This document shows positions 19,301 through 28,043 of a DNA stretch of 64,000 bases, piece after piece (the stretch's first letter is position 1; each line of letters starts with the position of its first letter). This DNA is from Stieleria sp. JC731 (GTDB lineage: Bacteria > Planctomycetota > Planctomycetia > Pirellulales > Pirellulaceae), in NCBI RefSeq assembly GCF_020966635.1, contig NZ_JAJKFQ010000026.1, positions 466,309 through 530,308 on the forward strand. Reading direction: 5' to 3'. The position numbers and the translations under genes are program-made. The notes beneath the pieces are model-generated. The model worked only from the letters and a program-made list of their open reading frames with translations. It had not been told where the DNA came from and ran no database searches.

Positions 19301-19777
19301 TCACTTCTGCTGTCTCATCAAAATCAGCACGCGTTTTGAACCTGGAACTGAACTAAAGTCGGCAGGCCGATCAGCATCAGCCACGTTTTCACCACAGATG
19401 ACAACGCCGTCTTTATCAAACTTCAGCAAACAGCGAAACCGCTCGCGACCTTGCGGCGGAACCGCTACGAGATCAATTCCAACGTGCTTCGGAGAAGACA
19501 ACAAGTCGTACGTCCACAACAGTTGCCTCTTTTTTGATTTATAGCCCAATGAAAAGCCATTGACGAAAATTGAATCGCCCTCAATGTCGAGAGTGAATTC
19601 CCCGAGACTGTTAATTGAGATGGCTTCGCCATCGTTAACAATCTTGGATACCTTCCACGTTCCTTGCAGTCGACGGCGATCGGAATCCAGACTTGCATCT
19701 TTTGCATCTGCGTCGACGACGCAAACGAAGGGAAGAGCAAATGATGCGCAACAAAGTGTTGCAAGCATTGGTCTCAT
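19301..19777 (-). CDS. TIGR03067 domain exported protein
   Basis: A signal peptide is followed by RRRLQGTWKVSKIVNDGEAI, a central SSPKHVGIDLV, then CGENVADADRPADFSSVPGS ... RVLILMRQ. This is the planctomycete TIGR03067 pattern (LQGTW...RPxxF...). It is a beta-barrel-like domain of unknown function, probably periplasmic. Length (158) is normal. Confidence 0.85.
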   Translation of the reverse strand: MRPMLATLCCASFALPFVCVVDADAKDASLDSDRRRLQGTWKVSKIVNDGEAISINSLGEFTLDIEGDSIFVNGFSLGYKSKKRQLLWTYDLLSSPKHVGIDLVAVPPQGRERFRCLLKFDKDGVVICGENVADADRPADFSSVPGSKRVLILMRQQK

Positions 19778-19784
19778 GACATTG

Positions 19785-19858
19785 GTTGCCGAAGGTCAGG
19801 AATCAATTCAATAAATTCAACTCCGCGACTCATTTGTATACGCTGGCTCGCCGTTCCT
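19785..19858 (-). repeat. degenerate attC remnant
   Basis: The right half (TTCAACTCCGCGACTCATTTGTATACGCTGGCTCGCCG) parallels intact sites, but the left arm is eroded. It lies between the TIGR03067 gene start and the next gene's stop. Confidence 0.35.
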
Positions 19859-19902
19859 CTCTAGACAGCGTTTTTTGATCGTGGGATTGATAATTTCGAT
19901 GC

Positions 19903-20118
19903 CTAAAAGACGATCAAGAATACCACAAAAACAAACATCGCCAGTCCAACAAGCACGGCGATCGCGATCGTAAATCCACACCACGAGAATTCTGAATCGC
20001 TACTCAATGCCTCTGCACACGCGTTCTTGTCGGCAATTCGCGTGCGCGCAGCGTCCATCATTCGCTGCTCTTCAGCAGTCGGCATGACCGGTTCGTACCA
20101 AATTTCGTCGTATCCCAT
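19903..20118 (-). CDS. small protein with C-terminal membrane anchor
   Basis: From the ATG at 20118 it has ~45 soluble residues then a C-terminal hydrophobic helix (FTIAIAVLVGLAMFVFVVFLIVF). The frame is open to 20202, where it approaches a degenerate attC. Probably a tail-anchored protein of unknown function. Confidence 0.5.
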   Translation of the reverse strand: MGYDEIWYEPVMPTAEEQRMMDAARTRIADKNACAEALSSDSEFSWCGFTIAIAVLVGLAMFVFVVFLIVF

Positions 20119-20191
20119 TCTGTATGGTTTGCAATTGATCGCCCCTTGCGAAAGTGCTGCAGCAACTCTCAGCACATGCATTTGGGCGAAA

Positions 20192-20275
20192 GATAGTGAC
20201 AACGGGGGCGCGGCAAACGATTCATCACTTCAAAAAAACTCTTGGGCCATTGACGCGCAACGAATTGTTAACCAC
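20192..20275 (-). repeat. degenerate attC-like site
   Basis: It keeps the CACTTCAAAAAAAC loop typical of this array and the ending GCAACGAATTGTTAAC, but the stems barely pair. Confidence 0.35.
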
Positions 20276-20446
20276 CACATCCTGAGTGCCAAAGGTACTA
20301 CGGAGGCCCACTATCCTGGCGTTGAAAGAGCAGAAGCAACGTGTTCTGTCATTTTGCGATGCCACGATTCGCAAAAATTTGCTGTCAGACATGTTTGCTG
20401 AATCATCCCACTCTGATGCTCTGCATCGCTATCCGCAAACACACAG

Positions 20447-20794
20447 TTAAACGTGTTTCCGCTTTAGATGTAGAACGAGCCTGTAGACGGCCAATCCTGC
20501 TCCACTGACGACGATGCCAATGACGAGCCCACAAAAGGCTCCAATCAATGCACCGCCGTACCAAGGAAGAAAGCTATCCGACGGCAGGACAGCGAACACT
20601 GCACCGCAGATCGTGCCTAGCACCAACGTGCACGCTGTAAACTTGGCCTGAAATCGGTTATCGCCTGATCGCGTGTTGATGCCGGTGACTATGTCCGTCA
20701 CCGCGTTATACGTAGGCTTGCCAGGCGTGGCATCCTGATCGGCCGAATGATCGATGAAGGAATTGCCTGATGTTTTGTACGGGTTTGTCGTCAC
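20447..20794 (-). CDS. small membrane protein with NPYKTS N-terminus
   Basis: MTTNPYKTSGNS is the planctomycete NPY-type start. About 50 polar residues precede two membrane helices (CTLVLGTICGAVFAVL and GALIGAFCGLVIGIVV) and a basic tail. The role is unknown. Flanked on the upstream side by an attC. Confidence 0.65.
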   Translation of the reverse strand: MTTNPYKTSGNSFIDHSADQDATPGKPTYNAVTDIVTGINTRSGDNRFQAKFTACTLVLGTICGAVFAVLPSDSFLPWYGGALIGAFCGLVIGIVVSGAGLAVYRLVLHLKRKHV

Positions 20795-20831
20795 ATCTAT
20801 TTTCGTTCGTATTCGTGAAGAGAGCGTCAGT

Positions 20832-20922
20832 GGGGATAACGGTATGGTTGAGCGCAGCCGCGAGAATGGTTTACCAGTTCAGAACAGTTAGCTCGCAGCC
20901 TCCCTTGCAATCAGTGCCCCAC
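20832..20922 (-). repeat. attC site, partly degenerate
   Basis: Starts GGATAACGG. Left arm AGCGCAGCCGCGAG, right arm CTCGCAGCCTCCCTTGCAA. It is clearly homologous to the intact site at 54888 but its final GTT has become GTG. Confidence 0.7.
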
Positions 20923-20933
20923 ATGATTCTTAG

Positions 20934-21533
20934 CTATTTGAATGGATCACCTTCAAACGGGTCTCCAATTGTTTCATCAGTAGGAACGGTGTCTCTCGTA
21001 TCAAACAGTTTACTCCAGTGGCCTGACGCAAGTACGTGCTGCGCATCGGAGCCCCAGAGTGAAACAGCAAAGTCATTCGACAATGCATGGACCACAGCGG
21101 ACACAAACGAGTTTTCAGCGATCGATGACTTTCGATCGCTCATTTCAGCGATGCGTGCTTTTGACCATCCGGCAACCGATGACGATGTCAACTGAACGAA
21201 TTTGCGATCGTCAGTCGACGCAAGAACAATAGTTCTGTTGCCCTCACGTTTGATTGAGACCCCCGTTCGTTTTGCCATCGCGTCAACAGAGGAAGGACAG
21301 ACGATCATTGCAACGTGAGGTCTATCGTTCCGGTTTGACACACCAAACGTGCATCGCAAGGTCCCACCATCAAAAGCGAACGTAACTGAACCCACAAAGG
21401 TCTGGTCTGCCGCAGTTGCGTCGTCGACTGCGACAACAGCCGGGGAAAAAGGATTGTCTGCTGACTCGCGTTCTTGCGCACTGAACGACACAATAGAAAC
21501 TGAGCTGGCGATAATGAACAAAAGAAAACGCAT
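20934..21533 (-). CDS. exported hypothetical protein
   Basis: A signal peptide (FLLFIIASSVSIVSFSA) is followed by ~175 residues rich in Ser, Thr and Asp with several beta-like strands. The C-terminus is Asp- and Pro-rich (DTVPTDETIGDPFEGDPF). No known domain was recognised. Likely periplasmic. It is the only gene between two attC sites. Confidence 0.55.
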   Translation of the reverse strand: MRFLLFIIASSVSIVSFSAQERESADNPFSPAVVAVDDATAADQTFVGSVTFAFDGGTLRCTFGVSNRNDRPHVAMIVCPSSVDAMAKRTGVSIKREGNRTIVLASTDDRKFVQLTSSSVAGWSKARIAEMSDRKSSIAENSFVSAVVHALSNDFAVSLWGSDAQHVLASGHWSKLFDTRDTVPTDETIGDPFEGDPFK

Positions 21534-21550
21534 TCAATGTGTCTTTATCA

Positions 21551-21637
21551 AAGTACGCTACCATCATGTGGTCGCCGCGAACGACCAACGACTTCAAAAC
21601 TCAACTCGGCGACTCTGTTGCATTCGATGTTCATGCG
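21551..21637 (-). repeat. attC site
   Basis: Left arm CATCATGTGGTCGCCGCG, right arm CGGCGACTCTGTTGCATTC. The loop has ACTTCAAAACTCAA. 1R/1L have drifted (GCTACC / GTTCATGC). The following gene's C-terminus runs into it. Confidence 0.75.
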
Positions 21638-22210
21638 CGCGTTGTCGAATCAGTCCGATCCAAGTCGATCCCCGCGTGAGGATATTCCTGAAACAATTCG
21701 AGATAAATTGGAACAGTTGACAGATTTGTCTTCGCCTCACGCCGTCCCACCTTGTTAGTGGACGAGTCAAGGCAATTGGTGCATAAGTTCAGCGGAACCA
21801 CCACAAACAATTCACGTCCATGTATCTCGGGAGCCTGGTATCCACGTCGAGGCGTCAACGCGGTTGCAAGCGCAGCAACCCAGCCAAATAACCACACTGC
21901 GATCCCTTCATTGTTCGTCGGATCACGCGACCAGGCTTTTTCGCATTGAACCCTAAACCATGCGACCTGGTCCGTTTCTCTGCAGCAACTCGCACAAAGC
22001 GAGTCTGCTGGCAGTTCCAGATTCTTGATCATTCCATTTATTCGCTCCACCACCGACAAGCGATGTGCCGTCTGGCCTGCCGCCAAACGCAATTCCGAAA
22101 GGCGTGGGACCGATATCTCGTGACCGCAGGCACAGTCTATCGTACTTCCGGCTTGGGATGCGGGCACCTCGTGGGTCCTTCCGCACTGACACGAAATTTT
22201 GTAATCCAAA
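21631..22210 (-). CDS. zinc-ribbon protein of planctomycete type
   Basis: Start taken at a TTG at 22210 with GGGGAG 7 bases upstream; it touches the stop of the preceding small gene. The N-terminus (YKISCQCGRTHEVPASQAGS ... CACGHEISVPRLSELR) is a zinc ribbon with the 'AGS.I.C.CG..I.VP.LSELR' pattern. A second Cys cluster (CASCC) and a membrane-like segment (IAVWLFGWVAALATALT) follow. The last residues are encoded by attC sequence, so the native C-terminus may be lost. Confidence 0.6.
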
Positions 22211-22420
22211 TCAACACTCCCCACAAAAAATTTTCGGCGGAAACCACCACAAGAACTCCCTAGCCGCAACCAATGCTATCCAAGGCCACCGAGGTATGTG
22301 CTGCGCCTTAGATTTTGATTCTGGGTGAATGCTGTCTTGCGTTCGACCAATCAGATGCCCGTTATCGTCGTAGACGTATGCGTCGGGAAGATAGCGAGTG
22401 AAGTCAGGGGACATACCCAA
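22211..22420 (-). CDS. small hypothetical protein coupled to the zinc-ribbon gene
   Basis: A 69-residue frame ending with a TGA directly abutting the TTG start of the next gene, which suggests translational coupling. It contains SPDFTRYLPDAYVYDDNGHL and a tryptophan-rich hydrophobic C-terminus (WPWIALVAAREFLWWFPP). Not recognised; may be a fragment of a larger gene. Confidence 0.4.
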   Translation of the reverse strand: MGMSPDFTRYLPDAYVYDDNGHLIGRTQDSIHPESKSKAQHIPRWPWIALVAAREFLWWFPPKIFCGEC

Positions 22421-22484
22421 ACGTTTGCAGAATCTTCACGCGAGTTGAAGGCTTATCATCAAACTCCGCCCTCGTTTCATACAG

Positions 22485-22952
22485 CTACTCAGTCGCGAAC
22501 ATCGCACGATACTGATCTGCATCAGCCTCTGGCATAGTCGCCAGGAGCGGGCGCAATGTGTAGTTGCCGTGCATCTTTCCGTCACGGATGAACATCCAAT
22601 CAGAAATTTCTGTTTTGCCAAGTGAGTACTGTTGACCAATCGTCACGTTTGAGACCATGCCGGGTTCATTGTTGATTGTGCCAGTGAACTCGTTATCAGC
22701 GAAAGTGACTTCCGTAAGCCAAAAATGTTCAGTCACGCCGTTGTCCTCAATCGGAGCCTTTACGGCATAGTTCTCCGAGCGTCCGGATTTCAGATCCGCG
22801 ATGAAGGTATCGACTTCTGCAAGCGCCCGTTCAGTAGCGGCAGCCATTTCGGCTTCGTCGTAGCCACCTTCGACAAGCGTATCTGGTTTGGACGAACAAC
22901 CGATCGAAAAAACAGTCATCGCGAGAAGCGACCAAAGAGCATATTTTTTCAT
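22485..22952 (-). CDS. lipoprotein with DUF2314 domain
   Basis: MKKYALWSLLAMTVFSIGCSS is a lipoprotein signal with a Cys at the lipobox. The domain shows FWLTEVTFADNEFTGTINNE, the VTIGQQYSLGKTEISDWMF segment and GKMHGNYTLRPLLATMP, all DUF2314 (YegJ-type) features. DUF2314 proteins are small, often secreted or lipid-anchored, of unknown function. Its cassette ends upstream at the attC at 22987. Confidence 0.85.
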   Translation of the reverse strand: MKKYALWSLLAMTVFSIGCSSKPDTLVEGGYDEAEMAAATERALAEVDTFIADLKSGRSENYAVKAPIEDNGVTEHFWLTEVTFADNEFTGTINNEPGMVSNVTIGQQYSLGKTEISDWMFIRDGKMHGNYTLRPLLATMPEADADQYRAMFATE

Positions 22953-22986
22953 TGTGTGAATCGAATGTAAGGAGATGTGATCTCAG

Positions 22987-23076
22987 TCGGATAACGCAAT
23001 GCGTCAGCGGACAAACGCGAGACACGTTGATTCAAAAAACGCCGCAACCGCCAGGTCAGTTGCTCGCGATGTTTGT
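22987..23076 (-). repeat. attC site, degenerate
   Basis: Opens CGGATAACG and closes GTTGCTCGCGATGTTTG. The stems TGCGTCAGCGG / GGTCAGTTGCTCGCGATG retain only partial pairing, and the GATTCAAAAAAC loop is kept. Confidence 0.6.
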
Positions 23077-23308
23077 GAAGCTCATTCGCAGTCAATTTTT
23101 GGGGCGGCTCTTCGCTCTGCCTTTCATATACCTGGTCAACGACAACTCTCAAGACAACGTCACAAATACCACAATCGAATGACCTTTTAGTGATGTTCTT
23201 TCTCGCTCACTAGTCTCTGTTCAAACTGTATTGTTTAGAAAAACTGGCTGGCGAGGCTCCGTGTTTGTTGAGTTGGGGCCGGATTCTACCCTCCGCTTCA
23301 CGCGATTA

Positions 23309-23824
23309 CTAGCTAGCCTCGACGCCAATAAGAGCCATCCCTTTCACGCTGCCGCATGCTACCAGCATTTTCACCGCCCAGTTGGCAACCATGATGCTGT
23401 ACGGGAACTCGGCAACACGAAAGAACCCGGCGTCAGACGGAATCGCAGTCGACTGGATCACATACTTCGAGACAGCAGTCAGTGCGCCGTCATTGCCTTC
23501 ACGCACTATCGACCTTTTCAAGTCGAGACATTTGATATGCCGTGTGATGTTCAGGAGTGAGTAAGCCCCCAAGATGCAGCCGTCTCGGTGATCTACGCAG
23601 ACAGGGATTGCCTGAAGACCAGCGGAATCAATCGACTGCGCGGCTTCAGCGAGAGTCTGTGAGATGAGTTCGGCACCGTAACACTGGTGTCCTCCAACGA
23701 CATCACAGGGAATGCCCTTGGCAACGAATCTTGCGTTGCTAAATGGAGCGGGATCGACTGCTTCGCCGTGCATTAGCGGCAGTGAATCGTAACTGTCGTG
23801 CATATGCGACTCGATCACATGCAT
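23309..23824 (-). CDS. Imm11/DUF1629-like immunity protein
   Basis: The C-terminal part AGFFRVAEFPYSIMVANWAV ... GSVKGMALIGVE resembles the pattern of Imm11/DUF1629-type immunity proteins (xFRlxxxxxxilvs..l...L...+.kG..f). No signal peptide; cytoplasmic. The start overlaps the end of the upstream PEP-CTERM gene by about 10 bp, so they may be co-transcribed. The family call is tentative. Confidence 0.5.
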   Translation of the reverse strand: MHVIESHMHDSYDSLPLMHGEAVDPAPFSNARFVAKGIPCDVVGGHQCYGAELISQTLAEAAQSIDSAGLQAIPVCVDHRDGCILGAYSLLNITRHIKCLDLKRSIVREGNDGALTAVSKYVIQSTAIPSDAGFFRVAEFPYSIMVANWAVKMLVACGSVKGMALIGVEAS

Positions 23825-24480
23825 CTTGCTTGGGCGACAGCCAACAGCATCCCCAACCCGAAGACAGCCAGAGATCCCGGTTCCGGCACCGCACCGATAG
23901 CGGATGGACGAGTTTGAAGCCCACCGGGAGCACCAAGAAGTTGGTTGGAACCGTTGGGACCGAATCCAGCAAGCTCCAGTACTGCGCCACCTCCTTGTTC
24001 AAAGAAAACCAGTGATAGGTCATGCCATCCGGCTGCCAGACTAAGACTTCCCGTTCTTAGATCGACCGCGTGAAGTTGATCATCGAAGATCACTGAGGTC
24101 CCACCTATATCAAGTGACAAACCATCATCATTAAAAGTACGAAAAGTGTAGAGACCATCGTCGGGAGCAAATACTTGTCCGGATACGCGAACTACAAATC
24201 TCTCGTTTCGTTCCGAGAACGGACTGGCACCATCACTATTTGGAAACGGGGAGAAACCTGCGAAATCCCCCGCGCTTGCATCTCCAGGGTTATCTGCAAA
24301 GTCAATCACGCCAAACACACCAGAGATGGCTGGCGCATTACTGGTGATAATTGCGTTTGCCGTCACCAAATTTGGAACTGAAGTCGAAACTTCAAATTGC
24401 TCTACCAATAACCCGGAAAACGCCGGACTAGAAAACAGCACAACTGCCAGCGTAGCAATAGAAATACGATTCAGGTTCAT
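23815..24480 (-). CDS. PEP-CTERM exported protein with PA14-like domain
   Basis: The signal peptide starts at the ATG 24480. The body has DDGLYTFRTFNDDGLSLDIG and HDLSLVFFEQGGGAVLELAG, the typical PA14/Wxx-like carbohydrate-binding pattern. It ends with a sorting signal, PEPGSLAVFGLGMLLAVAQA plus an Arg. PEP-CTERM proteins are processed by exosortase and surface-exposed. It is preceded by a divergent spacer, not a clear attC. Confidence 0.8.
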   Translation of the reverse strand: MNLNRISIATLAVVLFSSPAFSGLLVEQFEVSTSVPNLVTANAIITSNAPAISGVFGVIDFADNPGDASAGDFAGFSPFPNSDGASPFSERNERFVVRVSGQVFAPDDGLYTFRTFNDDGLSLDIGGTSVIFDDQLHAVDLRTGSLSLAAGWHDLSLVFFEQGGGAVLELAGFGPNGSNQLLGAPGGLQTRPSAIGAVPEPGSLAVFGLGMLLAVAQARCM

Positions 24481-24736
24481 AGAGCTAGACATCCTTACGG
24501 GTGGACCACAGGCACAAACACGGGGTAGGTTGGCGGAGTGTTAGAACGATGCAATACGCAATTTCTACCTGCTAACCAATATTTGTCTGAACGTCTCAGG
24601 TCACTACTTCGTCTTACTGAACAGCCATAACACTATTGCAACCTTAAGATCAGAGCCATAGTAGGCGCTGCTCACGCTAAGTTCTGTGAAAATGCTTCTA
24701 CTTTCTCACTCTGTCGCAACCGATTGTTCACCGCGT

Positions 24737-25408
24737 TTATGGTCCCTCATCGAGCCAGAAGCGTCGAGTTTGGCCGGCTTCATTAGACTGCCAACAGATG
24801 CCAGCGTCGACATCAAGGCATGTGAGCCAACCACGCCCGTAAGCCCAAGTGTCAATGCAAATTGCATGTCCAACCGAAAGAGGAACGCCATCTCGTTGTG
24901 CAGTGTGCCCGCACACCATTGTCAGCCCGGATTCATGTGGCGTGGGATTGCCGAACGTTTCCCAATAAAGCATGACGTCCGGCTGTTCATCAATCGGAAT
25001 ATCAGCGCACGCATTCGCATGAACGAAGAAGTGAGTTTCCGTGCAGAAGTGCGATCGAAGAGATTCGGTCAGAAAATGCCAATGGTCATCGGGGATATCA
25101 TCGAGACGATCTGCATCGTAAGAAGACAGAACAGCATCACCACCGCAAGCAAGCCATTCATCACGAAGGCCATCTGATTGGCGAGCTTCAAGCATCATTA
25201 CTTCGTGGTTGCCTCGAAGCGGAATCAGACCTCCAGTTGCGTGGCGTTCGATCAGCCATTCAATGACTCGTCGTGAATCTGGACCGCGGTCAACGTAATC
25301 TCCAAGCGTGATGATTCGATCGTCAGATTCAAACGCTGCAAACGATGCCAACTCCTCGAGCGAACGGAAGCAGCCATGAATGTCGCCAATCGCAATCGTT
25401 CGCACCAC
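24737..25408 (-). CDS. PPP-family metallophosphatase (serine/threonine phosphatase-like)
   Basis: The metallophosphoesterase motifs are in order: GDIHG (residue 8), GDYVDRG (38), RGNHE (66), a lone His near VHAN (128) and CGHT (165). The arrangement matches bacterial PrpA/PrpB-like PPP phosphatases of ~220 residues. It likely dephosphorylates proteins or nucleotides in the cytoplasm using Mn2+ or similar. Start at GTG 25408 with GGAG upstream. Confidence 0.9.
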   Translation of the reverse strand: MVRTIAIGDIHGCFRSLEELASFAAFESDDRIITLGDYVDRGPDSRRVIEWLIERHATGGLIPLRGNHEVMMLEARQSDGLRDEWLACGGDAVLSSYDADRLDDIPDDHWHFLTESLRSHFCTETHFFVHANACADIPIDEQPDVMLYWETFGNPTPHESGLTMVCGHTAQRDGVPLSVGHAICIDTWAYGRGWLTCLDVDAGICWQSNEAGQTRRFWLDEGP

Positions 25409-25435
25409 GTTGCGGTCTCCAATGGTTTTTAAGCC

Positions 25436-25528
25436 GGAAAACAGATGCCGCTACCGAGCAGCGAGAATTGACTTTCCACTTCATGACCGGAACGCTTCAC
25501 CGCTTCGGTTCACGGCTTGGTTATTTGG
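25436..25528 (-). repeat. attC site, degenerate
   Basis: Left arm CTACCGAGCAGC, right arm CGCTTCGGTTCACGGC; ends GGTTATTTGG. The left AAC box is GAAAAC. Confidence 0.55.
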
Positions 25529-25922
25529 CGGTCTCCGTTGCAGTGTATACCACATCCGCTTCCTCTTCAGTCAGTTCGACGAGTCCAAAAGCGTCGAAAA
25601 TTTCGTCAGGGAGCCTGTACATTGCAGTATCACCAATAGCCATGCATTTTCGGCAAAGATCTAGAATGTCAGTGCCGGGAGGAATTCGATAGCCGACGGG
25701 AGCCCAGGTGAACAAGCACCAGTATCCAGTCGCTACAGTAATCCAAAAGGAGTTTCCAGAGTCGGGCCAGATCTCGCGATCCTGAACGGAGACCGTCACC
25801 TGGTGTCGTCCGCTGATACCGCACTTGATTCCACTCTTTGCAAGTGCTTTGCGAATTTCGGTATAGGGTGTGGTGTCAAAGTCCATCAGCCAATCACCGC
25901 GCCCGTGAAATCGAATCTTCAA
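25521..25922 (-). CDS. hypothetical protein (133 aa)
   Basis: Acidic soluble protein with a conserved-looking YWCLFTWAPVGYRIPPGTDI core and an acidic terminal region (FGLVELTEEEADVVY). No family recognised. The stop falls in the attC at its 3' end. A second ATG at codon 13 (25886) is an alternative start. Confidence 0.55.
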   Translation of the reverse strand: MKIRFHGRGDWLMDFDTTPYTEIRKALAKSGIKCGISGRHQVTVSVQDREIWPDSGNSFWITVATGYWCLFTWAPVGYRIPPGTDILDLCRKCMAIGDTAMYRLPDEIFDAFGLVELTEEEADVVYTATETAK

Positions 25923-25974
25923 TCAACGCACCACACCAACCGTGCTTCGATGCAATTCACGCACCATCGACACG

Positions 25975-26652
25975 TCAAGCGACTCTGCGTCTTCTAAAGA
26001 CACCTGCGATGAACACGGACCCTACAAACATCAATGATGACGGTTCGGGAATGGCAGTCCCTTCAACAACTAGGCGTGTACCACTACGAAGAATCACGTC
26101 ATTGTTATCCCATTCCAGATCACTTGACAATGGAAGATAGTACTGACTGAAATAATCTACGTCTGGAAAATCAATTCCATTTCTTGGCATCACAGGTGTG
26201 CTGTTCGTCCCAAACAGGCCTCGCCCACCCAGCAAGATTGCGTATTCGCCGGGGCCGAGTAACGCATCAACATCAACCCGAAGGTCGGAACTATCTCCAT
26301 GCATCCCGTCTTGAACACCAATCACCCCCGACACTAAAGAATTTGCTTCGATGTCGAAACCATTCGTTGGCATCACGCCCGCTGAAATTTCGATAATCGA
26401 TGCCCAAACACTGTCGACAGTAGCTGGACCGTTAGAGATCGATAGGTGACCTCCAATTGCGGTGATCCGGGTTGTCTCACTCAGCGAAAACCACGAACCG
26501 GTAACGGGAACTCGGGTGCCGCCACCATGAGGCGGACCGAGAGTTGCTGATTCGTAGACAATGTCTGCCCTCGCAACAAAAGGTGAAACGAAACAGGAAG
26601 CAATAGCGATGCACGCAACAAACAAAGCCCTGATTAAATAAAAGCGTGACAA
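25975..26652 (-). CDS. PEP-CTERM exported protein
   Basis: Signal peptide (RALFVACIAIASCFVSPFVARA), a ~170-residue beta-rich body, then a PEP-CTERM sorting tail: IPEPSSLMFVGSVFIAGVFR with RRR. A 50-bp gap separates it from the previous gene, with no clear attC. Likely exported and surface-anchored through exosortase. Confidence 0.85.
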   Translation of the reverse strand: MSRFYLIRALFVACIAIASCFVSPFVARADIVYESATLGPPHGGGTRVPVTGSWFSLSETTRITAIGGHLSISNGPATVDSVWASIIEISAGVMPTNGFDIEANSLVSGVIGVQDGMHGDSSDLRVDVDALLGPGEYAILLGGRGLFGTNSTPVMPRNGIDFPDVDYFSQYYLPLSSDLEWDNNDVILRSGTRLVVEGTAIPEPSSLMFVGSVFIAGVFRRRRVA

Positions 26653-26696
26653 AGCCCCACCTCGTTTTGGAAGATTAACGGAATTAGGTTTTTGCG

Positions 26697-26774
26697 ATGA
26701 ACGCCGGCGATCACACCGCCGCCAAGAAACTTGGATTTCGAAACCGGCGGCTCCCGTTCACCGCATTGTTATGC
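26697..26774 (-). repeat. attC site
   Basis: Left arm GGCGATCACACCGCCGCC, right arm CCGGCGGCTCCCGTTCACC, ends TGTTATGCC. Shorter loop than most. Confidence 0.75.
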
Positions 26775-27101
26775 CTTATCTGTTGCCAGTTGAGTGACCA
26801 ATTTAGCGAACTGTGCAAGATCGCCGCTTTGTCGATTAAGTTCAGTACGGAGTTCGAGATGCCATTGCTGATCGTTGGGGAACACCCAGCAATAAACAGG
26901 AATCCAGCCGGATGTTTGTACCAGTGTTGATTGTAAGTGATCGGGCAGATCAAGTGCGCCACGGGTTACCTGAATAGGTGATTTTCGCGGCAACTCAGTA
27001 CGGGAATACCACATTGCGGACCAGTAATCATCAGACATCTGGTCACCCGGCACCAGCGGCGACTCCACAATTGTGATCACACAGCCGCCTTTTTTGCCCA
27101 T
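26769..27101 (-). pseudogene. downstream part of a split DUF2695-fusion gene
   Basis: Starting at the ATG 27101 gives 110 residues, but the frame is open back to the TGA of the upstream DUF2695 gene at 27198-27200, and the intervening 32 codons (LTNWDFAGLPQPWRIANLYA...) look coding and have no start codon of their own. So the two ORFs probably were one protein, interrupted by TGA. This part has IVESPLVPGDQMSDDYW and TSGWIPVYCWVFPND. Stop falls at the attC. Confidence 0.5.
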
Positions 27102-27197
27102 TTGAATCTTGAGGGGCTCATTGGCCGCGTACAGGTTGGCGATGCGCCATGGTTGAGGTAAACCAGCAAAATCCCAGTTCGTGAGCGTGGTTAGATC

Positions 27198-27539
27198 TCA
27201 CGCAACTTGCTTCGTTTTTGGTTTTGGTTTCGGCGGGATTGGTCGTTCGCGGAATGATTCAGCGAGGTCTTCAAGGTTGTAGAGTACCTCGCAATCGCAG
27301 CAGCCGCCGTGATCGGCAAGCCACGGCAGCACACCGTCTTTGTCGAGTTTTTCGACCTGCAGGAAACAGCGAGTGAGTTTAGTCGAGTGATCGCAGGACT
27401 TGAGATTTGCGTCGAGGTAATCTAGAAGCAAGTTCAACTGTTGTGGCGAAAGCGGCATCGAAGCGACAAGGTCAGTTCGCTCAGCGGCCTGCCATTTTTG
27501 AAGGCGTGCCTTTCGTTGTTTTTTGCTGAGCTTCGCCAT
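27198..27539 (-). CDS. DUF2695 protein, in frame with the next ORF
   Basis: MPLSPQQLNLLLDYLDANL, then CDHSTKLTRCFLQ, WLADHGGCCDCEVLYNLED: the DUF2695 pattern with conserved Cys/His (C-D-H and GGCCDCEV) that probably binds metal. It ends in a Pro/Lys-rich linker (RPIPPKPKPKTKQVA), as if a second domain should follow, then TGA. The ATG at 27539 is preceded by an attC. Confidence 0.7.
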   Translation of the reverse strand: MAKLSKKQRKARLQKWQAAERTDLVASMPLSPQQLNLLLDYLDANLKSCDHSTKLTRCFLQVEKLDKDGVLPWLADHGGCCDCEVLYNLEDLAESFRERPIPPKPKPKTKQVA

Positions 27540-27547
27540 GGTGCTGA

Positions 27548-27630
27548 ATAAAGAGGCAAAACAGCGGACGATTTACCACTCCAAAATCTCCGACTCCGTC
27601 TCTTCGGTTGATGTCTTGGTTCTGTCGTTT
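27548..27630 (-). repeat. attC site, degenerate
   Basis: Matches the 60103-type site over GCGGACGATTTACCACT and CTCCGACTCCGTCTCTTCGG, but its left end is truncated and it closes with GGTTCTGTCG. Confidence 0.55.
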
Positions 27631-27650
27631 CTTATTCAAAAGCGACGGGA

Positions 27651-27875
27651 TCAGCCGCGATTGCCAATACGGGAATCGCCCCCTACTTTACTCGAATACA
27701 ATTCTTTAAGCACTGCATCCAACAGATCTTCGTGCGTAATTTCGCGGTCCATGGTGAAACTCGCAATTCCTGTCGGCAAGTGACGCACACAAATATAGTC
27801 ACCACTTGTGGACCTTCCAGTATCAAATACGACATCCTTCGGTCCGAACTGCAGCCCACGAAGGTCGGTAATCAT
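27651..27875 (-). CDS. small hypothetical protein, VRHLPTG family
   Basis: 74 residues with YICVRHLPTGIASF and a helical C-terminus. It follows a 44-residue gene at 27882 by 6 bp, and shares with it the motif V(R/K)H.PTG, so the two look like tandem paralogues inside one cassette. Not identified by name. Confidence 0.5.
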   Translation of the reverse strand: MITDLRGLQFGPKDVVFDTGRSTSGDYICVRHLPTGIASFTMDREITHEDLLDAVLKELYSSKVGGDSRIGNRG

Positions 27876-27881
27876 GGACTC

Positions 27882-28016
27882 TCAAAGGCGTCCGATACTA
27901 CCCTCTGTTACCGAATATTGAAAACGCTCGTTGCCGGTCGGCCTGTGTTTTACGCGAACGAATGCGCCCCGATCGCTGTACCCGATTTCAATTTCGAAGT
28001 CATCGCTGCGAATCAT
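27882..28016 (-). CDS. 44-residue paralogue of the next gene
   Basis: ATG at 28016; the sequence has IGYSDRGAFVRVKHRPTGNE, mirroring ICVRHLPTG of the following gene. The stop is followed 6 bp later by its ATG. Too short for confident assignment, but composition and arrangement argue for a real small gene or a truncated paralogue. The nearest attC lies upstream at 28044. Confidence 0.4.
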   Translation of the reverse strand: MIRSDDFEIEIGYSDRGAFVRVKHRPTGNERFQYSVTEGSIGRL

Positions 28017-28043
28017 GTCAGTGTCGGTTCATCACGATTACGA

